The translations under genes and the position numbers were made by a program. The notes below the pieces were generated by a model that saw only the letters and a list, made by a program, of their open reading frames with translations, had not been told where the DNA came from and ran no database searches. Shown in pieces: positions 11,232 to 24,106 of a stretch of DNA of 64,000 nt; positions within the stretch are counted from its first letter, which is position 1, and every line of letters starts with the position of its first letter. The DNA comes from Ophiocordyceps camponoti-saundersi (nom. inval.) (lineage: Eukaryota > Ascomycota > Sordariomycetes > Hypocreales > Ophiocordycipitaceae), in contig PDHQ01000047.1 in assembly GCA_003339415.1 (NCBI GenBank), forward strand, positions 1 to 64,000, read 5' to 3'.

Positions 11232-13601
11232 TTAATTGAACTCGGCGGGTCCCTGCGCCGCCGCCGTTGACTCAACATGCGTCTCGTAGAAGAAGACCAG
11301 TCTGGCCTCAGCCTTCTGTCTGCTAGCTTCGTCGAGTTCGCCGCCGGCCACGCCGTTCTCTTTGGAAGCATTGTCGCCCGTCACGGACAGGGGGCTTGCC
11401 ACTCGCGTCAGCATTCATTACTCTCTTCACGCCTTTGTCGAGCATACTTACCCAAACAACTCTCGATCCACCTGCAGATACTCCGTCATGGCGTCCTTAT
11501 CCCCGCGTCGGACCAGGAAGTCGAGATAAAGGTGGGCCAGCTCCCGCTTGACCATGGTTGAGAGCCGACTTTTACGCCGAAACTCGTCGTACACATGCTT
11601 GACGCGCTGAGCCAAGTCTGCCTCGCTGCCCGGTAGCTTCGGTTGCTCCAGCTCGAACTGGAACCACTTCTCCCAAAAGTTACGACTGTCCCCATACCAC
11701 TGCGCGTTCTTTACAAACACGGCTCGCGCCTGATCGGCTGAGCCCCCAAACTTCCAAAGAAGCATGCCCCACTCCGCCACGAGAGCTGCTTTCGTGTACA
11801 AATCAACGATGGGTGCGTCGATCTGGTCCTTGAGCACCTGGATCGCGGCGTCGAGATCCTTCTGGCGCCGCTGTAGGTATGCCCACGAGATGATGACTTC
11901 GATGCAGTCCGGGAGCTTGGTTAGGATGGCTTCGTGCAGGTCTTGGGCGACATCAGCCCGACCCTGCGATTCCTCAAAAAAGGCCCACTGCATCCGGATT
12001 CCGGGACGGCTGATAGGTACGTAGCAGGACGCTCGATTGTAGATATGACGGACCTCTTCCGTCTTCCCGGGCTGGGCCGACATCCAACGGGCGTATCGGA
12101 ACCAGAACTCGTCATAAAGGGCGCATGCCACGAGGCAGCGCTCGTAGAGGCAGACGATCCGGTAGTGGTCTCCTTCGGCCTCCTCAAAGTCCAGGTACTT
12201 GCGCCAGTTATTGAGCTGGGCATGGTCCAATTCCGTGACGTGGAAGAACTGTCGTCCGAGCTCTGATTCATGGGTCCAGCGCTTCGAGGTCTCGTTCTGC
12301 GTCGCCATGTGTGCCTCATAGTACATGCTATCGACTTTGGCGCGAATCTCGCGCTCGACCTCCAACTCAGAACGCTGCGCACCACCTTGGATTTCGCTCT
12401 CTGCCTCTACCTCAGCCTGGATACGGCTCATGACTTCGGAGGGCGCCAACTCCGCCAGCGGTCTATTGTGCGACATGGTGCGAAAGCGGTCATAGTAGCG
12501 GTTGAATTGGTGGAGAGGGATGCGAATTACGCGGGCGAGAATGGCAAAGATGCGATCCTGTGCCTCTCGGCGTTCCTCGTACTCAATGTACTTGTCCCAG
12601 AAGGGATGCGACATGAAGTCTATGCCAACAAATGTGGCGGCACGCTCAAAGAGGCTGACGAAAAGCGTCAGCGCAAGGTGTTGAGTGCCAATTAGGCAGG
12701 CCGGGGGAAGGCCAGAGGGGAGAGATAGAGGGTTGACGGGGGGGGGGGGGCGAGAAAGAGATGGGGAGGTGGGGAAAGGCTCAGTACAGGAAAGGGAATG
12801 CATAGACCAGAGACATATAACCAGAAGCCGAGATCGACAACGGGAGAACAGGTGCGATGATATGACGACAGACAGCTGAAGAGGGGCATCCGGGCATCAA
12901 TAGAGCCTGGAGCGGAATGATGAGAGAGCATCTCGGCACGAGAGGGCCATCGAGGGCATCTCACCATGACACGCCTCCATGTGCGGTTCACGGAAAAGGG
13001 CAACGAGGGTCATTCAGGCATGGCCTCGAGGGATGCTGGAATGAGCTGTAATACGGGGAGGGAAAACCAGCCAACAGATACTTACCCTCGGACGATGTCG
13101 GGGTCGTGGGTTGTGTCCATTTTGAATCGACAATATTCGGTCCAAAGGTCAACCGAGTGAGTGACGCATGAGCATCCTCGTTCGTATACCTGTGGTAGTG
13201 ACCAGCTTAGCGTGATGCCGGCTTGTGGTGTTTTTGTGTTGAAGAGGGCAAGCCCACCATCTCGGCCGACTCAGTGCCGGCGATGTTGAACTCGAGCTCG
13301 GCATATTTCTTCCAATATCCAAAGAATAGGGGATACTTGGCGAGAAACCTATCATACGCGTCCCGAAAGGCCGCGAGAGCCTGGGGGCTTGAGTTGCGGC
13401 TGAGGCCGCCTTCGAGAGCCTCACAAGACTTGATCAAGTTTTCCCAGCTTTCGAAGGCATCAGGATCGGCTTCCTGGAGGGAAGACATCAGATATGAAGC
13501 CAGCAAGAGCCATGAGGAGGTGAACTCACGACTTCGGCCTGGTATTTGCGAACGCTGGCGAACTCCTCCTCCGAGCCGCCAAACTGGCCAAAATCGTTCA
13601 T
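11232..13601 (-). CDS. PRP39: Pre-mRNA-processing factor Prp39 (U1 snRNP, HAT repeats)
   Basis: Scaffold protein of the U1 snRNP, needed for 5' splice-site recognition. Five exons (13530-13601, 13258-13473, 13086-13189, 11452-12654, 11232-11394) give 585 residues. The N terminus MNDFGQFGGSEEEF leads into HAT helices such as AFESWENLIKSCE and FFGYWKKYAELEF. The central part has further HAT motifs (WTEYCRFKM, FWDKYIEYEER, LNNWRKYLDFEE, FWFRYARWM, NFWEKWFQFEL), and the C-terminal tail is low in complexity. The third intron (12655-13085) is 431 nt, several times longer than any other coding intron found here, and contains candidate internal splice signals (see findings). The join DIVRG/LFERAATFVG supports both of its ends. 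Confidence 0.92.
12655..13085 (-). other. Long third intron of PRP39
   Basis: Bounded by a consensus GTAAGT donor and a TCGTCAG acceptor with a GCTGAC branch-like site just upstream. It contains a run of 13 G on the plus strand (12738-12750) and no credible coding sequence of its own. Confidence 0.8.
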
Positions 13602-14718
13602 CGCGGGCGTGCACAGAAATCGAAAGAGCTGATAGCGATGCGGGAAGAGATAGGGGAGCTTCTGGCCCGGAGACTCGACGGCTGGAACCACACGAGCTCA
13701 GGTCCTGGGGGGGGGGGGGGCTGTAGAAATGCTTGACGGAATGACGGAGGCTGAAGCAGGCAGAGAGAGGTTGAGGGTGGATGATGGAGTGAGAGCTTGG
13801 GTGGAGAGGTGAGGGGTACAAGAGAAGAAGGTAGAGATGGGGTGGCGATTCGGGCGCCAGCTGGCAAGGAGTGACGCGTTGGAAACCCAGCCAGCAGGTA
13901 TTTTCACCTGAAAGCCGGTTTGCGCTAGCCTCTATTTTTTTTTCCTCTCTCTCTCTCTAATGCGCTAATGGGGCCTCTTCACGAGGGGTGGGGTGATGGC
14001 TGACTCAGCTCGATGTAGGTCTGCACCTACCTAGCTTCTAATGCATATAAAGTGCTCTTGCACGTGAGTGTGCAGTAAAATTCTGACTCTCTCTTCTTCA
14101 CAACCTTATACGGGCTGGTGATGATTGCATACAAATATCAATGATAGGAAGAGAATGAACGCTGTCCGAAAGGAAAGCATGATCTCAACTGCGAATCTGA
14201 AGCCCCGACGGCGGTTTTGTCGTTTTCCTGACATTGAGAGAGCTGTGCGTGTGTCATGAAGAAACGCTGGTTGCGCACAACGCAGGAGGTCGAGGCTGTA
14301 AATAAAATCGTCCCGTTTCTCCGTGATGACAAAATATTGTCATTTGCACGGCGGGGGGAGGAACGCTCCTTGTGACTCCCCTCTTTCTCCTCAAATTCAC
14401 ATCAATCGATCTGTCTCTTTAACCAATCTCTTCTATCCCAACACGATCAGAGTCAATCAACTAAATGCCTCGATGCCACCGCCCGAGATGCCGCCGCGGC
14501 TGCGCCATCTCGCGAGGCTGAGGCTCGCTGTACCTAAAAGGCGGACCTACCTATGGCCGCGACGGTGGGGCTCCCGGACAGACGTCATCTAATTACCTAC
14601 CTCTCCGGTCCCGAACTCTGCCATCCAAATCCAACATCTCGCCGCTTCAATTGCTGCGTCATGGACCGGCTCATCATCTAATCCGTTTGCTCCATCTTCT
14701 CCTCGGCCTGCCATCCCC
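13602..14718. other. Divergent promoter region PRP39 / Sac-5-phosphatase
   Basis: About 1.1 kb between two divergent starts. It contains a run of 14 G (13707-13720), a CT run near 13945-13960 and TACC runs near 14028 and 14594. No RNA gene was seen. Confidence 0.5.
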
Positions 14719-17700
14719 ATGGATCAACCGCCAGGATCGTGGGCTGCGCCGGCCCCCGCCCCGGACAAGTCGAGCGAGCTCTATATCCGCGACTCTCCCC
14801 ATCGATCCATCGCCATTGTATCCTCCTCGCATGCCCTTATCCTGCGGTACTCGTCTTCTTCAGGTGGCGACGTGAGCAATAATGGCTCCCACGTTTCCCT
14901 ACCATCCGCCAGGTCGCGCTATGGGTCCGCCGAGCCCGCCGCCGCCAAATGCATGGTCGAGTTCTCGCCCGTATCCAGCCGCCTCCTCAAAGACTATCGA
15001 CCCTTGACTCCGCGACCTATATACGGAACGCTGGGCCTTATTGCTGCCAACGGCCAGGTTTTTCTCTCTGCAATTACCCGCGCCGTGAGAGCCGCTACCG
15101 TCCGGCCCGGTGAGACGGTCGAGCGCATCTCCATGGTCGACTTCTACTGCTTGAGCAGCGACAATTACGACGACGTCGTGCCTCTCGAGTCACTAGAACT
15201 AGACATGCCGGACTCGTCATCGGTTCATGGCGCCAGTTCGCCCTACGGCCAGGGACTAAGCCGGAGAGACGTCCACATGGAGCATCCATGCCACGACCTG
15301 CGTAAGCTCCTCAGCAACGGCTCCTTTTACTACAGTACCGACTTTGATGTCACCAACAGGCTGCAGGATCGGTATAGCATCATTTCCTCTTCTTCCGAAC
15401 CCTTCCGTGACTGACGCTTTCAGGCCCATCAACTCTAACTCGTTCGACATCGACAACTTCGACGACACGTACCTCTGGAATTCGTTCATGATCAGCCCTT
15501 TGGCGCAGTTTCGCTCGCGGCTCTTGCCCCAGGAGCGCGAGGCTCTCGACTCATCGCGCATTCTGACATCGGCCATTCGAGGGTTCTGCAAGTCGATGAC
15601 GCTGCCAGGCAGCGCCTCACCTCTGCGCGAACCTAAGAGCCGCACACCGTCCTACCTGACGTTGATATCACGGCTATCCTGCCGACGAGCCGGTACTCGC
15701 TTTAACGCACGGGGCATCGACGACGATGGGCACGTGGCCAACTTCGTCGAAACGGAGACTACTTTTTGGAGTATGGCCGGCCCGCTCTTCTCTTATGCCC
15801 AAGTTCGAGGATCAGTGCCCGTCTTCTGGGAGCAGGCAGCCGACCTGATACCTGGAAGGCAAAAGATCACCATCACGAGATCGTCGGAAGGCGCGCAACC
15901 GTCGTTTAACAAGCACTTTGAAGACCTAGAGCACATCTACGGCGCCGTACACGTCATTAATCTCCTCAGCGAGACGAAGCCGGCCGAGGCAGAGCTCAGC
16001 GGCATGTACCGCAGCGGCATCCGGCACTGTCCACTGAGCCGGGTTGACGGATCGGCAGACCGAGCCCTACTGCGCGAGACGCACTACGACTTTCACGCCG
16101 AGACCAAAGGACCGGCCGGCTACGAGGCGGCGCGGGACATTCGCCGTTTCATCGAGAACTCGACCGACGGCTTCGCCTACTTCCTAGCTGTAGAGCCCAA
16201 AGATGGCGAAAGCCCCAGCAGCGACGGCGACGGCACGCGCATGGTGGTGGTGCTGCAGCAGGAGGGCGTCTTTCGTACCAACTGTCTGGACTGCCTGGAC
16301 CGCACCAACCTGATCCAGACGCTCATCTCGCAGATGGCCGTCGAGGCCTTCCTGGGACATCGGGGTGACTTTGCCGCGTCCGACTTTTGGATGAGGCACG
16401 CCAGTCTGTGGGCCGACAATGGCGACTCTCTGTCCAAGATCTACGCTGGGACGGGTGCGCTCAAGTCGTCGTTTACGCGGCACGGTAAGATGTCGCTGTC
16501 CGGAGCTGTGGCGGACATGCGGAAGTCGGTACAGCGCATCTATCACAACAACTTTGTCGATCCGTCGCGGCAAATCACCATCGACATGCTATTGGGCCGG
16601 CTCTACGGCCAGGCAGCCGTCCACCTGCTCGACCCGATCAGCGACTTCGTATCAGCGGAACTGGCACGGCGAAGTGACGAATTCACTTCGTTTGAGACCA
16701 TCAGCATATGGACTGGCACCTTCAACCTCAACGGGCGCATGGATGGCGTCGATCAAGACCTTTCGCCTTGGCTGTTCCCACCGGCGCTGGGGTCTGGGCA
16801 GCCGGAGATTTACGTGGTGGCCTTTCAGGAGATTGTAGAGCTCAGTCCGCAGCAGATTATGAACAGCGACCCGTCGAGGAAGACTCTGTGGGAACAGTCT
16901 GTCCAGCGCAGCCTCAATCGGCGACAAGCGAGCCTCGGCGGCGACAAGTACGTGTTGCTGCGCAGCGGCCAGCTGGTTGGCGCGGCCCTGTGCATTTTCG
17001 TCAAGAAAACGGTTCTCCCAAGCATCAAGAACGTCGAGGGCAGCGTAAAGAAAACGGGCCTGTCGGGTATGGCCGGCAACAAAGGCGCCGTTGCCATCCG
17101 GTTCGACTACGCCAACACGCAGGTCTGCTTCGTCACGGCGCACCTGGCGGCCGGCTTCGCTAACTACGACGAACGGAATCGCGACTTCGAGACGATCCAC
17201 AGGGGGCTGCGCTTCCAGCGGAACAGGGGCATTGAGAACCACGGTGAGTCGGTCACTTGCCGGAACCGGCAGGGAACTGACTTTCTCCCAGACGCTATTG
17301 TGTGGCTCGGCGATTTCAACTACCGCATCGGCCTAGGCTACGAAGCGGCGAAAGGCCTCATCAAGAAGCACGACTTGGCGACGCTGTACGATAACGACCA
17401 GCTCAACCTGCAGATGGTGGCCGGCCTCGCGTTCCCTTACTACGCGGAAGCTCACATTAACTTCATGCCGACGTACAAATTTGACATTGGGGCGGATACA
17501 TACGACTCATCGTAAGTGGTGTCAGCCCGCAAAGCATAGGACGGGGCGACTGACAAACGATGAAGTGAAAAGGCCCGGATCCCGGCCTGGACCGACCGCA
17601 TCTTGCGCAAGGGCTCCATCTTGCGACAGCTGACCTACGACTCGGCGCCGCTGAGATTCTCTGACCACAGGCCAGTATACGCAACGTTCGAGTGCAGAGT

Positions 17701-18616
17701 CAGCATCCTGGACGATGCGCGGCGCGAAAGGATCAGCAAGGGGTTATACGAGCGGCGCAAGGCCGAGGTCGGCAGCACAGCCGCTCACACAGGTGACGGG
17801 CAAGACTCGGAGGATGACGACCTGATCGGATACGACGCCATCGAGCCGGGCCTGCCGCCGGCGAGCTCGGACCGGGACAAGTGGTGGCTGCACAACCGAC
17901 AGCCGGCGCGGGCGGAGGTGGCGGTGCCCAACGGACGGGACGGGCAGGCCATGACGCTCAACCCAGGCCGGGCTTCGAACCCATTTGGGCCGAGCGACGA
18001 GACGGAGTGGGTGTCGGTGCCGCGGACATCGACAGGGGCGTCGCTGTCGAGCATCTCCAGCTCACACTTTGAGAAGGTGACGAAGCCGCGGACGACCGAG
18101 GGGCCGAGCGCAGTGCCGAGGAAGCCGGTTGCCCGGATAGCGGCACCGTCGGCGGAGGAGCGGGCGGAGGAGGGCGGGCGGAGGCGATCTGATGGACGTA
18201 TTCGGGCCGGTGGGGCAGCGCCGCTTCCGGCCCCGCCCCCACCTCCACCGCGGCGTCAGGTAGGCGCCGGTGCTAAGGCGGGGGCGGCGACGGGGCCGGC
18301 AACAGGGCCGGCAACAGGGCCGACGACGGGTGTGGCGTCCGGGACCATGAAGGCAGGCAGCGGACCGAGACTGGGGCCTAGCTTAAAGGCAGCGGCCTCG
18401 AATCAAGGCGGCAAGACGGCGGCAAACGCAGGCGGTAAAACAGGGCTTAAAGCGGCGCCGCCGGTGGCTAAGAAGCCGGCGCACTTGGCCGCGCTTGGGG
18501 GCAAGTCGACGGGGCCCGGCGGTGGTGAAGCTCAGGCGGCACCAACGGACCTGCTAGACGCCCCAGACGATGAGATGGGCGGTTGGGAGACGCTGCAGCC
18601 GAGCACGCGGGCGTGA
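14719..18616 (+). CDS. Sac1-domain inositol polyphosphate 5-phosphatase (synaptojanin/Inp52-53-like)
   Basis: Dephosphorylates phosphoinositides at endocytic or Golgi membranes with two catalytic domains. Four exons (14719-15371, 15424-17243, 17292-17511, 17566-18616) give 1247 residues. The N-terminal Sac domain keeps the CX5R motif (NCLDCLDRTN, around residue 505), so it is predicted active, unlike yeast Inp51. The 5-phosphatase domain from about residue 640 has TGTFNLNG, GLSGMAGNKGAVA, WLGDFNYRI, PAWTDRIL and SDHRPVYA. The C-terminal 200 residues are Pro/Ala/Gly-rich with PPPPPPRR, repeated ATGP units and an NPF tripeptide that could bind EH-domain endocytic proteins. The exact yeast counterpart (Inp52 or Inp53) cannot be told by eye. 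Confidence 0.93.
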
Positions 18617-20448
18617 GGGAAGCTCTGTTTGTATACATATGTGGAAGACGGCAGACAACACATGGCCAGCTGGATGCATCCAACAGATAACATGCATATA
18701 CATATATGATATACAGTACGTGTTCCATGTGTAAATGCGCCTACAGACGGATTCACCATGGTTACATCCTGACACCCTCCTAATGTATGTATGTATGCCG
18801 AAAATGACGCGCGTTGAAGGATGAACGGCAGATGATGCACACGCATGTACGGATACGGGATGCATTAGAAGTATAACGAATATCTCGTACGAAAAGGTGC
18901 AAGCTACGGATAGTACTGTTGTTTATCTGGTGTTGGACGAGCTGCAGGGTAGGTGGTATGGGCCAGGTAGTAGCACTGCAGCAAGACAGGGTTACTCACA
19001 TGATGATGACGGCGGTGGCACCAGCCCAGTCCAGCCCTGCAGCTGGATGATTTCTGTCTCGCGAAGGGAAAGGGACGGATACGGAGGGCTAATTTCGTGC
19101 ATGGTATATCTCTGTGTGTGTCTACCCAGGTAGGTGTTTGTTCGTGCATGTGCGTATTAGGTATGTACGGATGTCTGTTCATACATGACTACGGAGTATA
19201 CGGATTTATATCCGTAGACGTGTGAATTAAGAGCAGTTTTTTTTTATAAAAGGCCACCGATGGTTACGGCAAATGGCAATTGCTACTGGGGTTGCGAGCA
19301 AGAGACGTGTATGTATGTATGTATGTCTCTGTAGGAACTGGGTGTCCGTATTAGCATGTAGGTTCTAACCGGAGGAGGGGGGGGGGGGGGAAGAAGGGTG
19401 CCTTTGAATGCCCATCCGGGTGCTTTGAACCATATTGTATGATCAGTATCCGTACATACATATGTACATACATACATACAGAGGTGGCCCGTCCCTGTCC
19501 ATCACATGTGTGTGTGTGTGTTTGTATTCAGTTGCAGAAGATGGATGGTGCGTCTGTACGGTTGACAGGTGGTAAATTTAGGGGTATGTATGCATGTATA
19601 TGACCTACAGATACCGTTGTGATTAAAGCTAGAGCGAGCGCGAAGGCGAACTGCTGCAGGTGTAAAGTGAAGAAGGCTCGACGTGTTTTTTTTTTGCCAT
19701 TTGGGTTTATTGATTAATGAGCGGAAGTGACGACGGGCGAAATCATTTTCTATCCGTCCACGGGATTTCTTTCCGTTTCTCTCTCTTTCTTTTTCTCTCG
19801 CTCTCTTGTGCCGTTCAGCCTCTTTGTTTTCATCCTCACTCTCCTTCTGTTCTCCAATCAGTATCTTGTATCCGTACGATACCTACAGATGTTTGCACAA
19901 ACCTACTCCCATGCATACATACATACATACATCTGCATACATACATGCAATGTCAGTATCCGCAGTGCGGTCAGGGAGGCAGGTAGGTATCAGGTAGACC
20001 GCAGAAGCATGAAGTCGGATAGAGAGCCGTACCCGTCCCAAGGGTCCCCCCGGACTGTGAGCGGCCACCACCCCTCTCACCCACCCCCCCTTTTTTGTCT
20101 CTTATTTAACTGCCCATGCGCGGGGGGGCCGAGGGTTCCAGGCTACTTACTACCTACCCCTACTACTACGGTCTCGAGTCTGCTAAATGCATGTGTACGT
20201 ACGAACGTCTAGTAATTGTTTCTCTAGCCATCTGGCCCTGATTTTTTTTTTAGGGCTGGTCTCTTGGGCTGAAGGGGGAGGAGGACGAGAAGGATGAGGG
20301 GGGGCGGTGTCAGCTTTAGGATCCCGGTTGAGAATGCAAGCGTTATAACACCTCAACTGACGGCGCCGGTCTGGTTTATGTTATTAGTGTGCGTGTGTGC
20401 GTCTGTATGTATGTATGTACTGTATGTAGGTAGGTGTGTGTGTGTTTG

Positions 20449-20453
<5 letters not shown>

Positions 20454-20485
<32 letters not shown>
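20454..20485. repeat. CT dinucleotide microsatellite
   Basis: Uninterrupted CT run of about 15 units in intergenic DNA. Confidence 0.85.
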
Positions 20486-20487
<2 letters not shown>

Positions 20488-20897
20488 GTGGTATAAAACT
20501 GTACCTACCTACCTTATGTAGTAGTGTGCATCCGTACTACCTCTGCTAACACAGCAACAGCTGATTTGCTTGCCAAGATGCTAAGTACCGGCACTTTCAA
20601 ACCTTTAGGAGAGAAGGGGGGGGGAGCGGTTCCAACCCAAGGTGCAGCAAGGCAGGGGAGTGAGTGGGAGGGGGGGAGCTGGAGGAGGACAGCGTCGTCA
20701 TACGGCAATTAGCGGATTACTTGGACATACATACATGTGTGTGAGTCCATACTGGACTGTCTGGCCATGGTGGTAGCCGATGCTTTCTTTTTTCTCTTCT
20801 GTTTAAGGCGGCCGCCCCTTACAGAGATGCGGGATATAGAGGGCGAAGACGAGGTGCTTGACGATGATGCGATGGCAACGATAAACTATGCACCTAC

Positions 20898-20938
20898 ATA
20901 CATACATACATACATACATACATACATGCATGCATGCG
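20898..20938. repeat. CATA tetranucleotide microsatellite
   Basis: About seven CATA units followed by ATGC-type variants. Confidence 0.85.
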
Positions 20939-21102
20939 AACAACCATCTACCTACCTATGTATTTACGTACATACTACAGGAATATTGCAGCAGAAGATG
21001 ATGAAAAGGCCGCAGCCAGATGGCGTCTGCAGTACCTACGGAGTATGAGCATACCACTCCTTCATACACACATCCTCCGTCCTATGTAGGTCCCTACCTA
21101 CC

Positions 21103-21112
21103 TACCTAGGTA
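21103..21112. repeat. TACCTAGGTA palindrome copy
   Basis: Exact copy embedded in a TACC...GTAG dyad at 21094-21116. Confidence 0.7.
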
Positions 21113-21955
21113 GTAGGCAGGCAGTATGTAGGCACATCGTATGTACGGCACTCTGATAGCTGTCTTCTTGGCGCGCCAGTGCCGCAACTGGCCATCTCTT
21201 ACTCCCCCTCCTTCTCCACACCTGCTGTCCTGGAGTCTCAGGTTAGGTGCCATGTAAGTACCGGTACCTCAAACTCTCCGATCGTGGGGAGCGACGTTGT
21301 CCGTATTCGTATAACCGCCTCTTCTCGTCTCCCTCCTCTTTCTCTCTCTCTCTCTCTCTCTCTCATTTCTCTCTCATCTGCCTCTCTCTCCTCTATCCTT
21401 CTCTCGCTCTCTCTCTCTCTTACTCTCCCACACGTATACACTCACTCGTTTTTTTCTCTCTCTGTCTCTTACTCTCTTACTCTCTCTCTCTCTCTCTCTG
21501 TCTTACTCTTTCACTCCCTGCCACTCTTTGCTCCTCCCATCGCCTTACCTTACCTTGGGTGTTTCGCCCTACGTTTACCTGCCACACACATATAGGTACC
21601 TACGAATCTAGATCGAACACAGCCTCACTCCGCCCTGAGCCGGCGCCGTCATTGTCAGCCCGCAACTCCGGCTCCGAACTCCTGCGCCAAACGGACCAAC
21701 AGGCCTGGGGGCGGCTTGTGGCCTCTGCTCTGTTCTTCTCTGCCCTGTTACAAGTAGCGAAACCCACTCTTCATCCAGGACCAACCAACATCGCCGGCAT
21801 CGCCGTGTTATTCACTTCACTACCCTCTCTGCATAACGACAATCGCTTGGGAGAGTCGGCGACATACAAGAGCAAAGGACAGATCTTAGAAGCGGGATAA
21901 CCAGAATCGTAAAGAGGCTGTCTCGTTGTCTCTTTACTCCTTCAATTCGATAGCT

Positions 21956-22558
21956 ATGGCCGCCATGCCTACAACCGCCGACGAAGACGAAGCCCTCCCC
22001 TCTTCGTGCCTTTCCGCCTCGGCTCAGACGCGCATCCTCATCTGGCGATCCGAAGTTGCCTCGTCCTTTGATCCGCCACACCTCCCACCCTCTTCGGCCT
22101 CGACGTCTTCAGGGCCCTCATCTACGTCCATACTCGGAGCCACCACCACCACAACCACCACAACCACCATCACTTCCTCATTGCTGCTGCCCCGGCCATC
22201 ACGCAGCCGCCGCTTCTGGCGCCGCATCGTTCGCCGCCTGTCCCTTTCCCGGCCGGGCTCCTCAGCTCCGGTCCATGATGCCGGCGCGGCAACTGTGGCC
22301 GCCTTCGCAGCGGCCGAAGCCGCCGCAGCCGGGGGCCCTCTCGCTGGAGGTCCCCCGACCGAACACGATCGGGCCATCCGCACGGCCATGTACCGCTCCG
22401 TGCCGCCCGTCGCCGAGCCTTCCGACGACGAGCAGCCGTTTGACGTCCCCGGCAGCGACTGCGGCGTCTTGAAGCAGAAGCAGGAGAGACTTAGCCGCGC
22501 GGCGAGGTTGTTGCAGCAGCAGCAGCAGCAGAACGCCATGGACCCGTTAGCCATATGA
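21956..22558 (+). CDS. Hypothetical low-complexity protein, 200 residues
   Basis: Single-exon frame starting at an ATG in good context (GCTATGGCC). I recognise no domain. It has an acidic start (TADEDEALPSS), the short segment TRILIWRSEVASSFDPP, a Ser/Thr-rich stretch with nine Thr in a row, a strongly basic segment (SRSRRFWRRIVRRLSLSR), an Ala-rich part, and then EQPFDVPGSDCGVLKQKQER followed by a glutamine run. The PFDVPGSDCG/KQKQERLSRAARLL block looks most likely to be conserved. GC-rich codon use resembles neighbouring genes. Probably a real, disordered, possibly nuclear protein, but expression is unproven. Confidence 0.6.
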   Translation: MAAMPTTADEDEALPSSCLSASAQTRILIWRSEVASSFDPPHLPPSSASTSSGPSSTSILGATTTTTTTTTITSSLLLPRPSRSRRFWRRIVRRLSLSRPGSSAPVHDAGAATVAAFAAAEAAAAGGPLAGGPPTEHDRAIRTAMYRSVPPVAEPSDDEQPFDVPGSDCGVLKQKQERLSRAARLLQQQQQQNAMDPLAI

Positions 22559-22928
22559 GGCAGCACGCTCACTCTTACGACATGGGACTTTATTTTTCCT
22601 TTTTCCTTTTCTATCTTCTTATCCCCTTTTCTGTCCGTCTATGTTTCTGTCGACAATCTTGTGGCAAGAGTTGAGGTCAGACCCCAATGTTGTCTGTATG
22701 TACAGTGGCTTCGTCGCAACCATCTGCAAGGGGGCTTCCCTCCATTTCATTTATGCAAGGTCGAATAAACCCAATAATGAAGTAACGAATCCGATGGGGG
22801 AGGGAAAGATTGATGAAATTGAACAAGGCCGCATCAATGAGGCTGCAGAAGCGAAGCGAATAGCGCTTCGTATCTGCAACTTCGTCTGTCTCCCTCTCCC
22901 TCTCCCTCTTTTCCCCTACACCACTCCG

Positions 22929-22981
<53 letters not shown>

Positions 22982-24035
22982 TTTTCCCCTATTTATTTTG
23001 TGCTATTTCCTCTATACCATGGGGTTCTCATCGTGGCTGGAACCGAGCCGTTTTTGTCACCAAATCCATCCCGAGTTTCAAAGGCATTAAACTCGATAGC
23101 AGCCGAGACAAGAATAAGAAAGGAAATTATAGCCTTGAACGGGGAGGTAAAAGTAGACACGTATCAGTTGAGACTTTTGCCCAAGACTCTTTATCTATGA
23201 TATGCCTCTTATTGGTGTAATCAAAGGTGCGGACGAAGCTCCATACAATACACACACCCATACATCCATATATACTGTACACTCTACCAATCGAGCTTCG
23301 TCATCGAATCGGCGACTTGAGATGCCGTCTGTTGAAGATCAGGAGGATCCAAACGCATGAGACGGAACAAAAGATTACATTTACCTTCCGTAGCCTGTAG
23401 GCGAAATCAGCAGGCACAAGTAACCGACGGCTACGGCAGAAGAGGCATGAGGAGAGTGAAATTTGCTCGCTCTTCTTCAACGCGGTTGCGAGATGCTTAG
23501 CCACAGGTACGTGTCTTCTCCTACAGATAGGTGCGGCGCAGCCCGACCCCCGGCAGTGGTCACTGGTCAGTCACTCCAGTGTCAGTACCGAGGTACCTAT
23601 GCAAGTACCTATCGTCAGTACCCTGCTTCACTGGAGCGGGAGGTGGCTATAGCCTATTGGGCGGCTGCGGTGCGGATTTGGGGCTATCTAGTACCTAAGA
23701 GGGAGCCGCTACGGGGCCTCTAGGCTTCTATTTTTCAGGGGGCCTAGGGGGAGGTGGTACTTTTAACACCAGCCTCACTTGTAATTTCTACGCCTCATTT
23801 AGCCCCCCTTTTCTGGAGGAAGAGGCTTGAGGGTCCTCGTGCCCGACCCCGGTGAGAGAGGGGAGGAGGAGGAAGAGAGAGAGGGGGGGGGGGGGGGGGG
23901 GGGGTGGGGAAGGGGGGGGGGGGGGCGCCGCAGCCCCCCCCCTCCCCGCTCTCCCCCCCCCCCCCCCGCGTCAAAACAAACCCCCCCCACAACAACCNNN
24001 NNNNNNNTCTGTTTTTGTTTGTGGGTGGTGTGTGT

Positions 24036-24106
<71 letters not shown>

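Larger units (their letters stand above)
18617..21955. other. Repeat-rich intergenic region, no gene recognised
   Basis: About 3.3 kb. It holds TATG/CATA runs (18785-18797, 19311-19327, 19456-19480, 19913-19946, 20898-20938), CT microsatellites (20454-20485, 21340-21364, 21480-21498), TACC/GTAG clusters (20504-20515, 21094-21116), and TACGGAGTA-like motifs near 19190 and 21038. Open frames consist mainly of Ser/Leu from CT repeats. No tRNA or transposon features were found. Confidence 0.55.
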
